DNA from: Streptomyces bauhiniae
GTDB lineage: Bacteria > Actinomycetota > Actinomycetes > Streptomycetales > Streptomycetaceae
Direction of reading: 5' to 3'
Assembly: GCF_004784475.1 (NCBI RefSeq)
Contig: NZ_SRRT01000013.1
Coordinates: 19,891 to 83,890 of the forward strand
DNA: 64,000 nucleotides
Shown: one piece after another, positions 6,811-14,427 of the stretch
How positions within the stretch are numbered: the first letter of the stretch is position 1
Layout: each line of letters starts with the position of its first letter
Translations under genes and position numbers: made by a program
Notes under the pieces: model-generated
The model's input: the letters and a program-made list of their open reading frames with translations, nothing else
Databases searched by the model: none
Told to the model about the DNA's origin: nothing

Positions 6811-7909
6811 CCGACGTGTGCCCGGCCTCGGTGGCGCCTACGGCGCGTTGGCCTCGTACCGGGTCCGCGCGAACCTCCAGGTCCCACGAAGCTGAGGCCG
6901 AAAGGCGGCTCCGCCGCGGTCAACGGCGCACACGCCGATCAAGTCGCTTCCTCCGCCGGCCAACTGCGACCACCCCCTCGGCCGCACTGAGCGGAGCGGT
7001 CGACCCGCCCCGGGCACCTCGCGGCAGCAGCTGCTCACGCTCGACCCCGGCCGCAGCGAGTGGACCGTTCACGCTCCTGCTGCTGAGACGGCGGCGGTAC
7101 GGCGGCCGGCCCCCACCCGTCCGACCTCCCGAAGATGATCACCGACGCCACCCACCCCCCTCCCGTAGCCAGCTGCTTTTCCCCAAGCCCCACGACCCGC
7201 AGTCGGGGGCCGGCCCGTCACGTAAACCGCCCACCGTTGCCGCAGCGTCCCGCCCCTCCGGGCCGGTACCTGGGGGCTCCTCGCCCCCAGACCCCTCGCC
7301 AGCGCCCAGGGCGCGCTGGACCGCCCATCGCCGGGGGGCGCCTCCCCCCGGACCCCCCACCAGCGCCTTTCGGCTGCGCTGGACCAGCCACTGCCGCCTG
7401 TCCTCAAGTGCTCGGCCACTCCGCTTCGCTCCGCGGCCTGCGCGCTTGACCGCTCGGGCCCAGGGGGCCCTCCCTGGACAGTTGCCCCTGGGATCAGTGG
7501 TGCAGTGCCGTCGTGGCCGGGGTGGTGGACCAGGTGGTCGTCCGGCCGGCGGCGCCGTCGTGGCGGGCGCGAGGGGTCGAGGTCGAGGAGGGCCTGGAGG
7601 AGCTGCTCGACGTCGTGGTGGTGCGGGCCGGCCCGGGGCCGGGGAGGGAAAGACGGCTGGCAACAAGGGGGGTCGGCGGGGCTACGTGCTTTTCGGTGCG
7701 CGGCGAAGCCGCCTTACTGCCCCCGACTCCGGTAGACCGGCAAGCCGTCGTCCGGCCGCAGCCCCGGTGAACGCGCCGAAGGCGCCTCACCGCCCGCAGA
7801 CGGCAGCGGACGTCTACTACGTAGTTAGAGGCGAAGATCGTTTCCCCTGGTCAGAGCGTTTCCGAGTAGCTCCAAACTGCCACTCGAATTACAGTTTCGG
7901 CCTCTGCGG
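6811..7909. other. Long noncoding region rich in hairpins
   Basis: About 1.1 kb without a credible gene on either strand: frames are short, compositionally odd and lack ribosome-binding sites. Between about 7270 and 7500 lies a dense run of hairpins: CTGGGGGC/GCCCCCAG (7270-7290), CCAGCGC/GCGCTGG (7299-7319), CCGGGGGG/CCCCCCGG (7331-7351), CCAGCGC/GCGCTGG again (7360-7382), and a G/C-rich set near 7410-7500. Near 7815-7830 is a dyad around ACTACGTAGT. The position, flanked by a putative initiator gene and two winged-helix genes, suggests a replication or copy-control region. Confidence 0.5.
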
Positions 7910-8044
7910 TTGCCTATACGCAACTGGGCACTCAAAGCCGCGTTTCCGGGTGCGCAGGACCCGCTCGCCGCGCCGTGCACCCTGGTCCTTGCCTATAGGC
8001 AACCGCACCGGATACGGTGTGCCCCTGCGGTTGCGTATAGGCAA
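7910..8044. promoter_or_regulatory. Three TTGC-TATA-GCAA palindromes upstream of winged-helix gene
   Basis: Copies are TTGCCTATACGCAA (7910-7923), TTGCCTATAGGCAA (7989-8002, perfect) and TTGCGTATAGGCAA (8031-8044). Centres are 79 and 42 bp apart, the latter four helical turns. They lie directly upstream of the gene starting at 8066 and probably overlap its promoter; they are likely operators or iterons for one of the two proteins encoded downstream. Confidence 0.85.
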
Positions 8045-8065
8045 TCATCCGAGGTGAGGAGGGGT

Positions 8066-8581
8066 ATGTCAGGGGCCAACCCGGTTCGTCGCGGCAAGGC
8101 CGTGAACCACGAAACCGGTGAGCTTGTGCAGATGTCGTTCTTCGAGGACGACACACTTCAGCGAACCCGTGTCCGCTACGACTGGACTCCTCACCCGGGG
8201 CGCCACGTCAACGTGCCGAAGGTTCTCCTGGCGAAGCTCTACGCCAGGGACAGCGGCTACACCGCGAAGCACAGGGACCTGTTCTTCTTCTACCTCGCCC
8301 ATTCGCCGGATGGGGCTGAGCCGCTGAGGCTCACCTACAAGGAGATTGGTGAGATCCTGGGGGGACGTCCGGCTACGATCTCGACGCTCCTGGGTACGTT
8401 GCACGCTGGCGGACTTCTCCTCGAAGCGGAGAAGATCGGCCGGATCACCTTCTACAGGGTCAACCCGCGAGCAGCCTTCGACGGCCCCGCGGCGACCCAG
8501 GTGGAAGCCGTCAAGGACGCACGGTTTCCGGTGGTACCCGCCCCGGCCTCAGCGGCCCAGAAGAAGAAGGAGGCGTCATGA
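8066..8581 (+). CDS. Winged-helix protein, RepL/MarR-like; replication or copy-control candidate
   Basis: 171 residues from the ATG at 8066, which follows a strong GAGGAGGGG ribosome-binding site; an upstream in-frame start at 7910 would lie inside the first palindrome. Residues 65-140 form a winged helix (RDLFFFYLAHS, then LTYKEIGEILGGRPATISTL, LHAGGLLLEAEKIGRITFYR) ending in VNPRAAFDG. This resembles the end of RepL-type plasmid initiators and some MarR/ArsR-like regulators, where a helical core is followed by a short hairpin and an N-P-F-G motif. Coupled by ATGA to a second winged-helix gene and preceded by three palindromes. Either an initiator/iteron-binding protein or an autoregulator; the sequence alone cannot decide. 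Confidence 0.65.
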   Translation: MSGANPVRRGKAVNHETGELVQMSFFEDDTLQRTRVRYDWTPHPGRHVNVPKVLLAKLYARDSGYTAKHRDLFFFYLAHSPDGAEPLRLTYKEIGEILGGRPATISTLLGTLHAGGLLLEAEKIGRITFYRVNPRAAFDGPAATQVEAVKDARFPVVPAPASAAQKKKEAS

Positions 8582-8964
8582 CCTCGCCCACGACCGCAAT
8601 GCGGCCGCGCGCCCTTCCGTTCTCGGTCGACCTCATGCGCAAGCTCCTCGTCGAGACAGCCGAGCTGCCAGGCGCCGACTTCCGGGTGCTGACGTACTAC
8701 CTCACGGCCGCGCCGCTGGGGGACACGGTCAGGGAGACCGCGAAGGTCGTTGCTGAAACCGTGAAGATCAGCCGCGGGAGCACATCCAAGAGCATCAGCC
8801 GCCTGGTCGCCGACGGCTGGCTGACGCTGGCCTTCCGAGTCGGCACGGTTCCGTTCTACCGGGCCAGCAACAAGGTCCTGGAGCTGGCGGCCGAGGACGA
8901 CCGGCCGGAGGAGCCGCTGGCGACGGTTCGGCACCTCCCCCTTCGAGGCGCCGCCGACGAGTAG
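8578..8964 (+). CDS. Second small winged-helix DNA-binding protein
   Basis: 128 residues; its ATG overlaps the stop of the previous gene (ATGA). Residues about 22-105 form a winged helix: a helix-rich start (LMRKLLVETAELPGADFRVL), then VRETAKVVAETVKISRGSTS and KSISRLVADGWLTLAFRVG with a beta wing. The pattern (test of replicon or partner state, then recognition helix SRGSTSKSISRL) is like that of the preceding gene, so the two may be a diverged pair acting together on the upstream palindromes. An acidic tail follows (AAEDDRPEEP). Family assignment is general (MarR/GntR-like wHTH) and the function is inferred from context. Confidence 0.6.
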   Translation: MTSPTTAMRPRALPFSVDLMRKLLVETAELPGADFRVLTYYLTAAPLGDTVRETAKVVAETVKISRGSTSKSISRLVADGWLTLAFRVGTVPFYRASNKVLELAAEDDRPEEPLATVRHLPLRGAADE

Positions 8965-9022
8965 CCGCCCGCCTGCCAACCTTGGAGCCCGTTCCCACCG
9001 AGTGGGGGCGGGCTTCCGGCGT

Positions 9023-9080
9023 GTTGGCTCCAGCCAACAGCTGAGGGTCGAGGCGTGCGGGCGTGTTGGCTGGAGCCAAC
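9023..9080. repeat. Pair of GTTGGCT/AGCCAAC palindromes, locus 1
   Basis: GTTGGCTCCAGCCAAC (9023-9038) and GTTGGCTGGAGCCAAC (9065-9080) are perfect 7-bp inverted repeats with two-base spacers, starting 42 bp apart. They lie 60 bases downstream of the winged-helix pair. Two further copies with 41-bp spacing occur at 40365-40421, upstream of a helix-turn-helix gene. Confidence 0.85.
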
Positions 9081-9085
9081 GCACC

Positions 9086-9917
9086 GCCGGCCGCCGCGCT
9101 CCCGGTTCGCCCAGAAGCCCCGAGAGCTCCGGGCCGTCGCCGCCCTCCGCGCCACCGAAGGTCTCCGCCTCCTGCCCGACCGCCCAACCGGCCTCCATTA
9201 CCGGCCAGGGGATAATGAGTCCCCCGCGACCGCCTCTCTCCCTCGGGTCCGTGGGCCCTACTGGGCCCACTCCCCCTCGGGACACCCAGGCCGACGTGCC
9301 GCGGCCAGCCCCCGCGACGTAGTAGCGGCGTCTCCGTGCGCAGCGGAGCGGGTCGAACCGGTGGGCACCGGGCCGGGCCCGCGGTCCACGGACCCGCACC
9401 AGTACGCGGAGCGGGCACCCACCCGCTGATCAAAAGCGCGAGGACTAATTATCCCCCTGGTGTGAGAGAGCGCGCCGCGGGCGCGCGAAAGAGGGGCGGA
9501 TGGGTGGGGCGGGGCCGCGGTCGCGGTGCGCGGGCCCCCTCGGCGCCATACGGGCCGGGCAGGCCCCGCCCCACCCATCCGCTCGGCTTCTCATCCGTGC
9601 TCCCCCGACCCACCGCTGCCGGGTGCGGGTCCGTGAGAGGGATAGAAAGGACGCGCTTCGCGCGGCGACTGAAGGAGCGGGGCGCCGCATCGGTGCAGGT
9701 GGAGGGGCTTCCCCGGGCCGCAGGAGGGCCGAGGAGCGGCTTGGTGCGGGCCCTGGGGCGCGTTCAGGGTTTCCGTGTCGGATTCCGTGCGGGATGCGCC
9801 GCCGGGCGCTCACAGGGGCGTCTGAGGCTTCTGTGGCCTTGAGAGGTACGCCGAAACCCGTTTGCCGGACAGCGGCCGACGGCTCCTCACCTGGCGCTAG
9901 CCCTCGCCCCGAAGGGC
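9086..9917. other. Noncoding structured region with a long hairpin
   Basis: No convincing gene is seen here. A perfect 21-bp inverted repeat (9496-9516 against 9562-9582, first arm GCGGATGGGTGGGGCGGGGC) encloses a 45-nt GC-rich loop. Smaller hairpins occur nearby (CGCGCC/GGGCGCG around 9470-9487 and CGCGC-TTC-GCGCG around 9651-9663). The element GGGGATAATGAGTCC is present at about 9208-9222 on the plus strand, and a close variant at 9440-9460 on the minus strand. Together with the flanking palindromes this is plausible origin, transfer-origin or antisense-RNA territory. Confidence 0.5.
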
Positions 9918-9936
9918 TGTCAACGTTCCGGTGACA
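9918..9936. promoter_or_regulatory. 19-bp TGTCAACG-type palindrome, copy 1
   Basis: TGTCAACGTTCCGGTGACA is an imperfect inverted repeat (TGTCA.CG / CG.TGACA). It is the first of six related sites in the window (others at 11474, 11960, 12754, 20979 and 38243) and lies about 200 bases before the gene starting at 10142. Confidence 0.8.
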
Positions 9937-10141
9937 TCGGGAGGTCGTGGCGCGGTAGGCTGCCGGCCAGCGGCAGGACGCGCACGCCGCACGCCACAAG
10001 ACGCCCGGCTCCCACGCTGCCGGACGATGGCCAAGGACCCCCGGGTGCTCCCGGCGCGGGCCCGCGCAACGAAGTGCACCCTGCCCGCGCTGATGGCGCC
10101 CGAGCCCGGCGGGATGCGTGGGGTCCCGTGACGGAGCTGTC

Positions 10142-10864
10142 ATGACCAAGAGCGGAGCCAGCGGCCCCAAGTCCCGCGCCCGCGCCCGCAAGGAGCGCAC
10201 CGGCACCAAGTACACCCAGGCCGTCCGGCACGCTGCCCCGACCGCGACCGGCCCGGCCGTGCCCACCGAGGTCACGGTGATGACCTTCCGCAGGGGCGAG
10301 CCTCTGCCGCGCACCGCGCCGGACATCGACTGGCAGTGCCACCGGTGCGGTGCCGCCACCGGCCTCTGCGCACTGACGACCGACGCTGGCCAGGGGCACC
10401 TGCGGGCCTACTGCCCCTCGTGCCTGCCGCCCCCCGACCTCTACCCCGCGCGGCGGGCCTTCGCCGACCGCCTGCGCGGCCTCCAGGCCCTGGCGGACTG
10501 GCCTTCGGCCGAGGACCTCGCCCGGCGGGTCGAGGCGGTGACGGGCCACCCGGCCGCCGCCGCGGTGCGCAACGTCCTGAGCGGGGCCGTCCTGACGCGC
10601 TGGGACACGGTGCAGGCCCTCGTGCACGCCCTGGGGGGCGACGAGGGCGACGTCGAGGAGGTTCTGCGCCTGTGGCAGGCGGCCGACCGGGAGCAGAGCC
10701 GGGGCCCGAACGGGGTCCTGGACAGGATCGCCCGCCTCGGCCGCGCCGGACGACTCACGGCCGAGGAGCAGGTCGACCGGGAGTGGCCGCGGGTGCTGGA
10801 CGCGGTCGCCCGCCGGGAGGGCAGGGCCGGGTTCGTACCGCACCGGCTGAGCGACTTCGACTGA
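10142..10864 (+). CDS. Unknown protein with CxxC zinc-ribbon motifs
   Basis: 240 residues starting MTKSGASGPKSRARARK at the ATG 10142 (GGAG upstream); a slightly longer frame from 10118 has no ribosome-binding site. The N-terminus is basic and disordered. Residues about 60-92 contain CHRCG and CPSCL, a probable zinc ribbon. The remainder is helical (AFADRLRGLQALADWPSAED, then AAAVRNVLSGAVLTRWDTVQ), with a stretch that resembles an XRE-like helix-turn-helix (LTRWDTVQALVHALGGDEGD). It may be a DNA-binding regulator of the element; no specific family is recognised. A 19-bp palindrome lies upstream. Confidence 0.6.
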   Translation: MTKSGASGPKSRARARKERTGTKYTQAVRHAAPTATGPAVPTEVTVMTFRRGEPLPRTAPDIDWQCHRCGAATGLCALTTDAGQGHLRAYCPSCLPPPDLYPARRAFADRLRGLQALADWPSAEDLARRVEAVTGHPAAAAVRNVLSGAVLTRWDTVQALVHALGGDEGDVEEVLRLWQAADREQSRGPNGVLDRIARLGRAGRLTAEEQVDREWPRVLDAVARREGRAGFVPHRLSDFD

Positions 10865-10955
10865 CCCGTCCGCCCCGGCCCGTGCCGTCACCCGTCCAGG
10901 TGGAGGTAACCGTGTCGGTGCGGCCGCGCCGGGTCACCTGCGCCACGGTGGGCGG

Positions 10956-11426
10956 ATGCGCCGCCGTCCCGTCCTGCTGATCCCGCTGGTCCTCCTCGCC
11001 GCCACGGCGTGCGTCAGCGTGCGGGCCGAGGGCCGCCCGGCCCCGCCTCCGGCGACGACCGCCGCGGCGGTCGCTCCCCCGGTGACCACTCCGCCCAGCC
11101 AGGCGCCCGCGCGCGAGGCCCTGGTGCGTACGGACGACGACAGGCCGCACGGCCGCGGGCGCGACTTCGGGTCGGCTGCGGCCGTCCCGAAGCCCCCGGT
11201 GCGACGGACCGCTCCCCCACGGGCGGCCGCGCCGCCGCCCCGGATGCGACCGGCCCGCCCTGCCCCTGCTGCGCCGCGGCGTACGGCGGCGCCGGTGCCC
11301 CGGGTGGTGAAGAAGCCGCTCCACGCCCCGCCGGCGAACCACGACATGAGGGCGCTGTGCCGCTCCGCCGCCCGCAACGGCGTCGGCTCGAACATCGTCG
11401 AGCTGTGCCGTTCCACGTACGGCTGA
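10956..11426 (+). CDS. Secreted lipoprotein of unknown function
   Basis: 156 residues with an N-terminal lipoprotein signal: positive start (MRRRPVLL), hydrophobic core and a lipobox ending LLAATAC at about residue 19. A long Pro/Ala/Arg-rich linker follows and then a short conserved-looking domain with two cysteines (MRALCRSAARNG, then IVELCRSTYG) at the C-terminus. This two-cysteine C-terminal signature is familiar from small secreted Streptomyces proteins of unknown function. It would be anchored to the outer face of the membrane after lipidation. The linker could span peptidoglycan. Function unknown; surface display is inference from the signal. Confidence 0.65.
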   Translation: MRRRPVLLIPLVLLAATACVSVRAEGRPAPPPATTAAAVAPPVTTPPSQAPAREALVRTDDDRPHGRGRDFGSAAAVPKPPVRRTAPPRAAAPPPRMRPARPAPAAPRRTAAPVPRVVKKPLHAPPANHDMRALCRSAARNGVGSNIVELCRSTYG

Positions 11427-11473
11427 GCCGCTGCGGCCCGGTACGCGGCAGGCACGGGGCACTCCGGAGCATC

Positions 11474-11492
11474 TGTCAACGATCCGGTGACA
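11474..11492. promoter_or_regulatory. 19-bp TGTCAACG-type palindrome, copy 2
   Basis: TGTCAACGATCCGGTGACA lies between the 3' ends of two converging genes (11426 and 11507), so it is not obviously in a promoter. Confidence 0.75.
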
Positions 11493-11506
11493 GGCACTGC
11501 ACGCCG

Positions 11507-11917
11507 TCAGGCCGTGCCCTCCTCCAGGCGCATCACGTCGAGGATGTGCAGGAGCTGGCCGTCGGCGGAGCGGGCCATCAGCATCACCTCGTGGGGCTGG
11601 GTGTCCTCGCCGTAGTCGGCGGTGGTGATCTCGTTGCGCAGGACGTCCTCGAAGGCGCTGCACTCGGCACAGGACGTCCGGTGCATCAGGTACCGGGCGG
11701 GTGCCCGCACGGTGGAGTTGTCGCTCCTGAGCACGTGCGCGGTCTCACCGGTCGCGTGGTCGCCGGTCTGCCCCGTGACGGTGTAGGTGAAGAAGGGGTG
11801 GCCCTGGCGGGCCTCGACCACGGTGGCCATTACGTGCACGACGTCCCCGGCGCCGAAGTGGTCGACGCTGATGTCCCGCTGGTGGATGGCGCTGTTGTTC
11901 ATCTCGTCCTGCAACAT
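11507..11917 (-). CDS. Unknown protein, 136 aa
   Basis: 136 residues starting MLQDEMNNSAIHQRDISV at 11917; an internal Met at residue 6 is an alternative. The chain is beta-rich (VVHVMATVVEARQGHPFFTY, TGETAHVLRSDNSTV, PHEVMLMARSADGQLLHIL) with one CAEC pair. No signal peptide, membrane segment or known family is recognised. The gene diverges from the regulator-like gene at 12006 across an intergenic gap containing palindrome copy 3, so the pair may share control. The frame is well supported by codon bias. Confidence 0.6.
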   Translation of the reverse strand: MLQDEMNNSAIHQRDISVDHFGAGDVVHVMATVVEARQGHPFFTYTVTGQTGDHATGETAHVLRSDNSTVRAPARYLMHRTSCAECSAFEDVLRNEITTADYGEDTQPHEVMLMARSADGQLLHILDVMRLEEGTA

Positions 11918-11959
11918 GGCGCGACCCTATCCGGGGCGCCGTCAGGCCCTACGGCGCCT

Positions 11960-11978
11960 TGTCAACGTTTTGGTGACA
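11960..11978. promoter_or_regulatory. 19-bp TGTCAACG-type palindrome, copy 3
   Basis: TGTCAACGTTTTGGTGACA sits in the divergent gap between the genes starting at 11917 (leftward) and 12006 (rightward), 28 bases before the latter start, a typical operator position. Confidence 0.8.
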
Positions 11979-12005
11979 GAGGCGTCGGGGTGGAAGGGTG
12001 GAGTC

Positions 12006-12770
12006 ATGGCGATCGACCCGGTGAAGCGACAGCGTGTGCTTGAGGCAGCCGAGGAGCTGCTGCGCGAGCGGTACGTGGAGGGCGAGTACCTCGACCCGAT
12101 GAGGGTGATGCTGGCGGTGCGAGCCCAGGCGTTCGGGTACTTCGCCCGGGACGGCGAAGAGGCGACGGAGGTGCCGGCCGAGGATCTCCTGGCGGCGCTG
12201 ACGCAGGTCGAGGCGGCCCGTGCCCGCCTGGACGCGCTGGAGAGCAACCTGATCCGCGGGGCCCGGGAGCGCAAGGCGTCCTGGCAGCGGATCGCGGACA
12301 GCCTCGGCCTGGAGCACCGGCAGGCGGCCGAGGCCAGGGCGACACGCCTGGAGCGGGCCCTGTCGCACAACCGCGACCGGGACGTGCACGCGCAGCGGGG
12401 CGAGCGCGCCCGCCGGCGGGCGGTGGACGCGTGGTGCGCCGCGCAGCTCCCCCGCATCCGCGAGACGGCCGCCGCCCTGGTCGACGTCGCCGGGGCGTGG
12501 CCGGAGCTGGCCGAGGACTACATCGCCCCCTACACCCTGCGGTCCATCGACGCCCGGCTGCGGGCGGAGGACGGCGACGGTGCCCAGCTGGTTGAGGAGC
12601 TGGAGACGATGGGGATGCGGCTGATGCCGTACGGGAAGCCGCCCCTGGAGCCTTCCGGCGAGCGGGCCGTCGAGGCGGCGCGGGTGCACGGCGTCGTGAA
12701 GGCCCTGCTCGATGAGGTGCGGCAGGTCCGCCTGGAAGCGGACGCCGCACGGCTGTCAACGAAACGGTGA
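12006..12770 (+). CDS. Helix-turn-helix protein, likely regulator
   Basis: 254 residues from the ATG at 12006, preceded by GGTGGAG. Residues about 85-125 carry a helix-turn-helix of a type seen repeatedly on this element (ASWQRIADSLGLEHRQAAEA, then RATRLERAL); the small protein encoded at 37790-38212 has a related motif (TWKQVGETVAG ... AQTRYSRL). The rest is highly helical and charged. Both this gene and that one lie directly downstream of a 19-bp TGTCAACG palindrome, which makes the family a candidate for the factor binding those sites. Its stop codon lies inside palindrome copy 4. The DNA-binding call is moderately secure; the target is inference. Confidence 0.65.
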   Translation: MAIDPVKRQRVLEAAEELLRERYVEGEYLDPMRVMLAVRAQAFGYFARDGEEATEVPAEDLLAALTQVEAARARLDALESNLIRGARERKASWQRIADSLGLEHRQAAEARATRLERALSHNRDRDVHAQRGERARRRAVDAWCAAQLPRIRETAAALVDVAGAWPELAEDYIAPYTLRSIDARLRAEDGDGAQLVEELETMGMRLMPYGKPPLEPSGERAVEAARVHGVVKALLDEVRQVRLEADAARLSTKR

Positions 12771-12772
12771 CA
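12754..12772. promoter_or_regulatory. 19-bp TGTCAACG-type palindrome, copy 4
   Basis: TGTCAACGAAACGGTGACA overlaps the stop codon of the rightward gene ending at 12770 and also the end of the leftward gene ending at 12756. It is the exact reverse complement of the copy at 38243-38261. Confidence 0.8.
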
Positions 12773-13133
12773 GCGGAATGTAGCCGCGGCCGAGCCCGCG
12801 GCGCCGCGGCCGGCGCCCCCGTCCGTCCGGGGGCGTGACGGGGGCGCTGCGGGCGGGGCCGGGTGCGGGGAGGTCGCCAGGCGGCAGTCCGAGGTCCCGG
12901 CGCAGGCGCGCGAGGTCCTGCCGCAGGAGGGCCAAGGCGGGCCCGGCGGCGCTGTGCGCCGCGGACAGGGCGAGCAAGGTGGTCTCGACGGCCTCGATGG
13001 CGTCCTCGGCCGCCGTCGCGGCCCAGGGCCCGGCGCCGCCGGCGACGTCGTGCAGCGCGCAGGCGGCCTCGGCCAGCGCTTCGGCCCGCTGCGCGAGAGC
13101 CGGGGCGGCGCTGGGGTGCGGCGTGGTGCTCAT
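12756..13133 (-). CDS. Unknown helical protein, 125 aa
   Basis: An ATG at 13133 gives 125 residues (MSTTPHPSAAPALAQRAEAL) of mostly helical, alanine-rich sequence with a basic C-terminus (RGRRPRRRGLGRG). It overlaps the 3' end of the converging gene by 15 bases, including the palindrome. There is no clear ribosome-binding site, so the start is uncertain, and high GC makes a chance frame possible; codon-position bias nevertheless favours this strand. No family is recognised. Confidence 0.45.
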   Translation of the reverse strand: MSTTPHPSAAPALAQRAEALAEAACALHDVAGGAGPWAATAAEDAIEAVETTLLALSAAHSAAGPALALLRQDLARLRRDLGLPPGDLPAPGPARSAPVTPPDGRGRRPRRRGLGRGYIPLSPFR

Positions 13134-13354
13134 GACCGGTGAACGACGCGGCGGACCTGGGGCAACGCGGCCGGGCGTGTCCGCCGACCGGGCGATTCGT
13201 TGTACCGGTGCGACGACTACCGACGCCGACCCCGCGTGAGGACCTGATGGCGGCTGGCTGACGCAAAGCCGGTGCTCGCGTGCAGTGACGCCCGTACGCT
13301 GAGCGCAGCACCGCCCCGAAAGGCTCCCCCCGTGCCTGCCGGGGCGGCCTGCGT

Positions 13355-14032
13355 TCACGCGCTCTCCGCCAGCGCGTCGGCGGCCGCTCGGGCCACCGCC
13401 GGGTCCGCCCGGATCGCCGCGGCGACTTCCTCCGCGCTCAGGCCGGCGCCCTGGGCGGGCACGGTACGGCACACCCGGTCCTCCAGCCTGGCCAGCAGGG
13501 CCTGGGTGGCGGCGTAGTCCTGGGCCACCTCGGCGTCGTTCGTGGCGAGGTCGGCGCACACCGCGCGAAGGGCTGTTCCCAGGCTGGTGAACACCACCTT
13601 CATGTGGCCGGGGCAGCGGGCCACCGCGAGGCCGGGGTTCTTCTTGGTGGGCTCGTACGCCCGGCCCAGGGCGGCGGCGGCCTCCGAGAGGTAGGTGACC
13701 GCGTCGTACAGCGTGTCGGAGGGAGCGGGCAGGGTGAGCAGGGGGCTGTAGTCGCGCCCTTCGCCGTCCTTGGCGAACTGGTGGGGGACGCCGAGGTCGC
13801 GCAGTCCACGGGCGGTGGCCAGCTCCATGATGGTGGAGGAGACGGTGCGGGCGGTCTGGGCGATGTCCTCGGCCATGCGGACCACCGTGCCGCGGCGTTC
13901 CTTCGCGGAGGTCTTCGCCTCTTCAGCCGTCAGGGCCTGGTGCTCGGCTCCGAGGTTCTCGAAGACACGGACCAGGTCGGTCACCGCGCTCCGGATGTGG
14001 TCCTCGGCGGAGGCGTCCTGCTGGGGGGTCAT
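13355..14032 (-). CDS. Unknown helical protein, 225 aa
   Basis: The ATG at 14032 has GAAGG six bases upstream and begins MTPQQDASAEDHIRSAVTDL; another ATG two codons earlier abuts the ribosome-binding site. The protein is almost entirely helical (VRVFENLGAEHQALTAEEAK, KERRGTVVRMAEDIAQTART), with a middle section mentioning LGVPHQFAKDGEGRDYSPLL and a conserved-looking CPGHMKVVF. The C-terminus (SAEEVAAAIRADPAVARAAA) is an Ala-rich helix. No signal, membrane segment or catalytic motif is visible and no family is recognised. Confidence 0.6.
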   Translation of the reverse strand: MTPQQDASAEDHIRSAVTDLVRVFENLGAEHQALTAEEAKTSAKERRGTVVRMAEDIAQTARTVSSTIMELATARGLRDLGVPHQFAKDGEGRDYSPLLTLPAPSDTLYDAVTYLSEAAAALGRAYEPTKKNPGLAVARCPGHMKVVFTSLGTALRAVCADLATNDAEVAQDYAATQALLARLEDRVCRTVPAQGAGLSAEEVAAAIRADPAVARAAADALAESA

Positions 14033-14427
14033 CGGCATCCTTCGCTCGACGCGGCGGCGACGGTCCGCGCCGCCGCGCGCGGTGACGCGCCGGGCGGCCG
14101 CGCCGCCGCGTACAACGGCGGGAACACCGGACGGGACACGTACGGCCGGAAAGACGCCCAAGATGGCCGGTTTCACCCTGGATTCGCTTCGGCGTGCCGG
14201 TATTCTGGGGGTGGGCATTGCGTAGGCCCAAGCCCGTCGCTGCGGCCCATGACCGAGCGGCATGAGGGCAAAGGTGCCAGGGTCCCCCGGGACCTGGTCA
14301 GCTACCGGAGACGGCAGCGCGCCAGCGCACGAGTTCCCCGTCGTCGTCCTTGACGACTTCCTCCGCCGTGCGCTGATCCTCGTGCGCGCCGGGTCATGGG
14401 ACCGTGCCGCGCCGAGAAGAGTCAGCT
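14033..14427. other. Intergenic region, divergent genes
   Basis: About 395 bases between divergently transcribed genes. Possible promoter sequences for both directions lie here, but no palindrome of the recurring families is present. A 65-codon rightward frame (14262-14459) is visible but has no ribosome-binding site, overlaps the next gene and was not called. Confidence 0.45.

Noticed and set aside
7505..7770. Short frames in the hairpin-rich region
   Set aside because: Compositionally biased, no ribosome-binding site, and overlapped by strong hairpins; treated as noncoding.
7910..8044. A CRISPR-like array from the repeated palindromes
   Set aside because: Only three short palindromes with uneven spacing and no conserved spacers or cas genes; they are protein-binding sites instead.
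9336..9842. Several 100-170-codon frames between 9.0 and 9.9 kb on both strands
   Set aside because: All are Arg/Pro-rich shadow frames in structured noncoding DNA without start signals.
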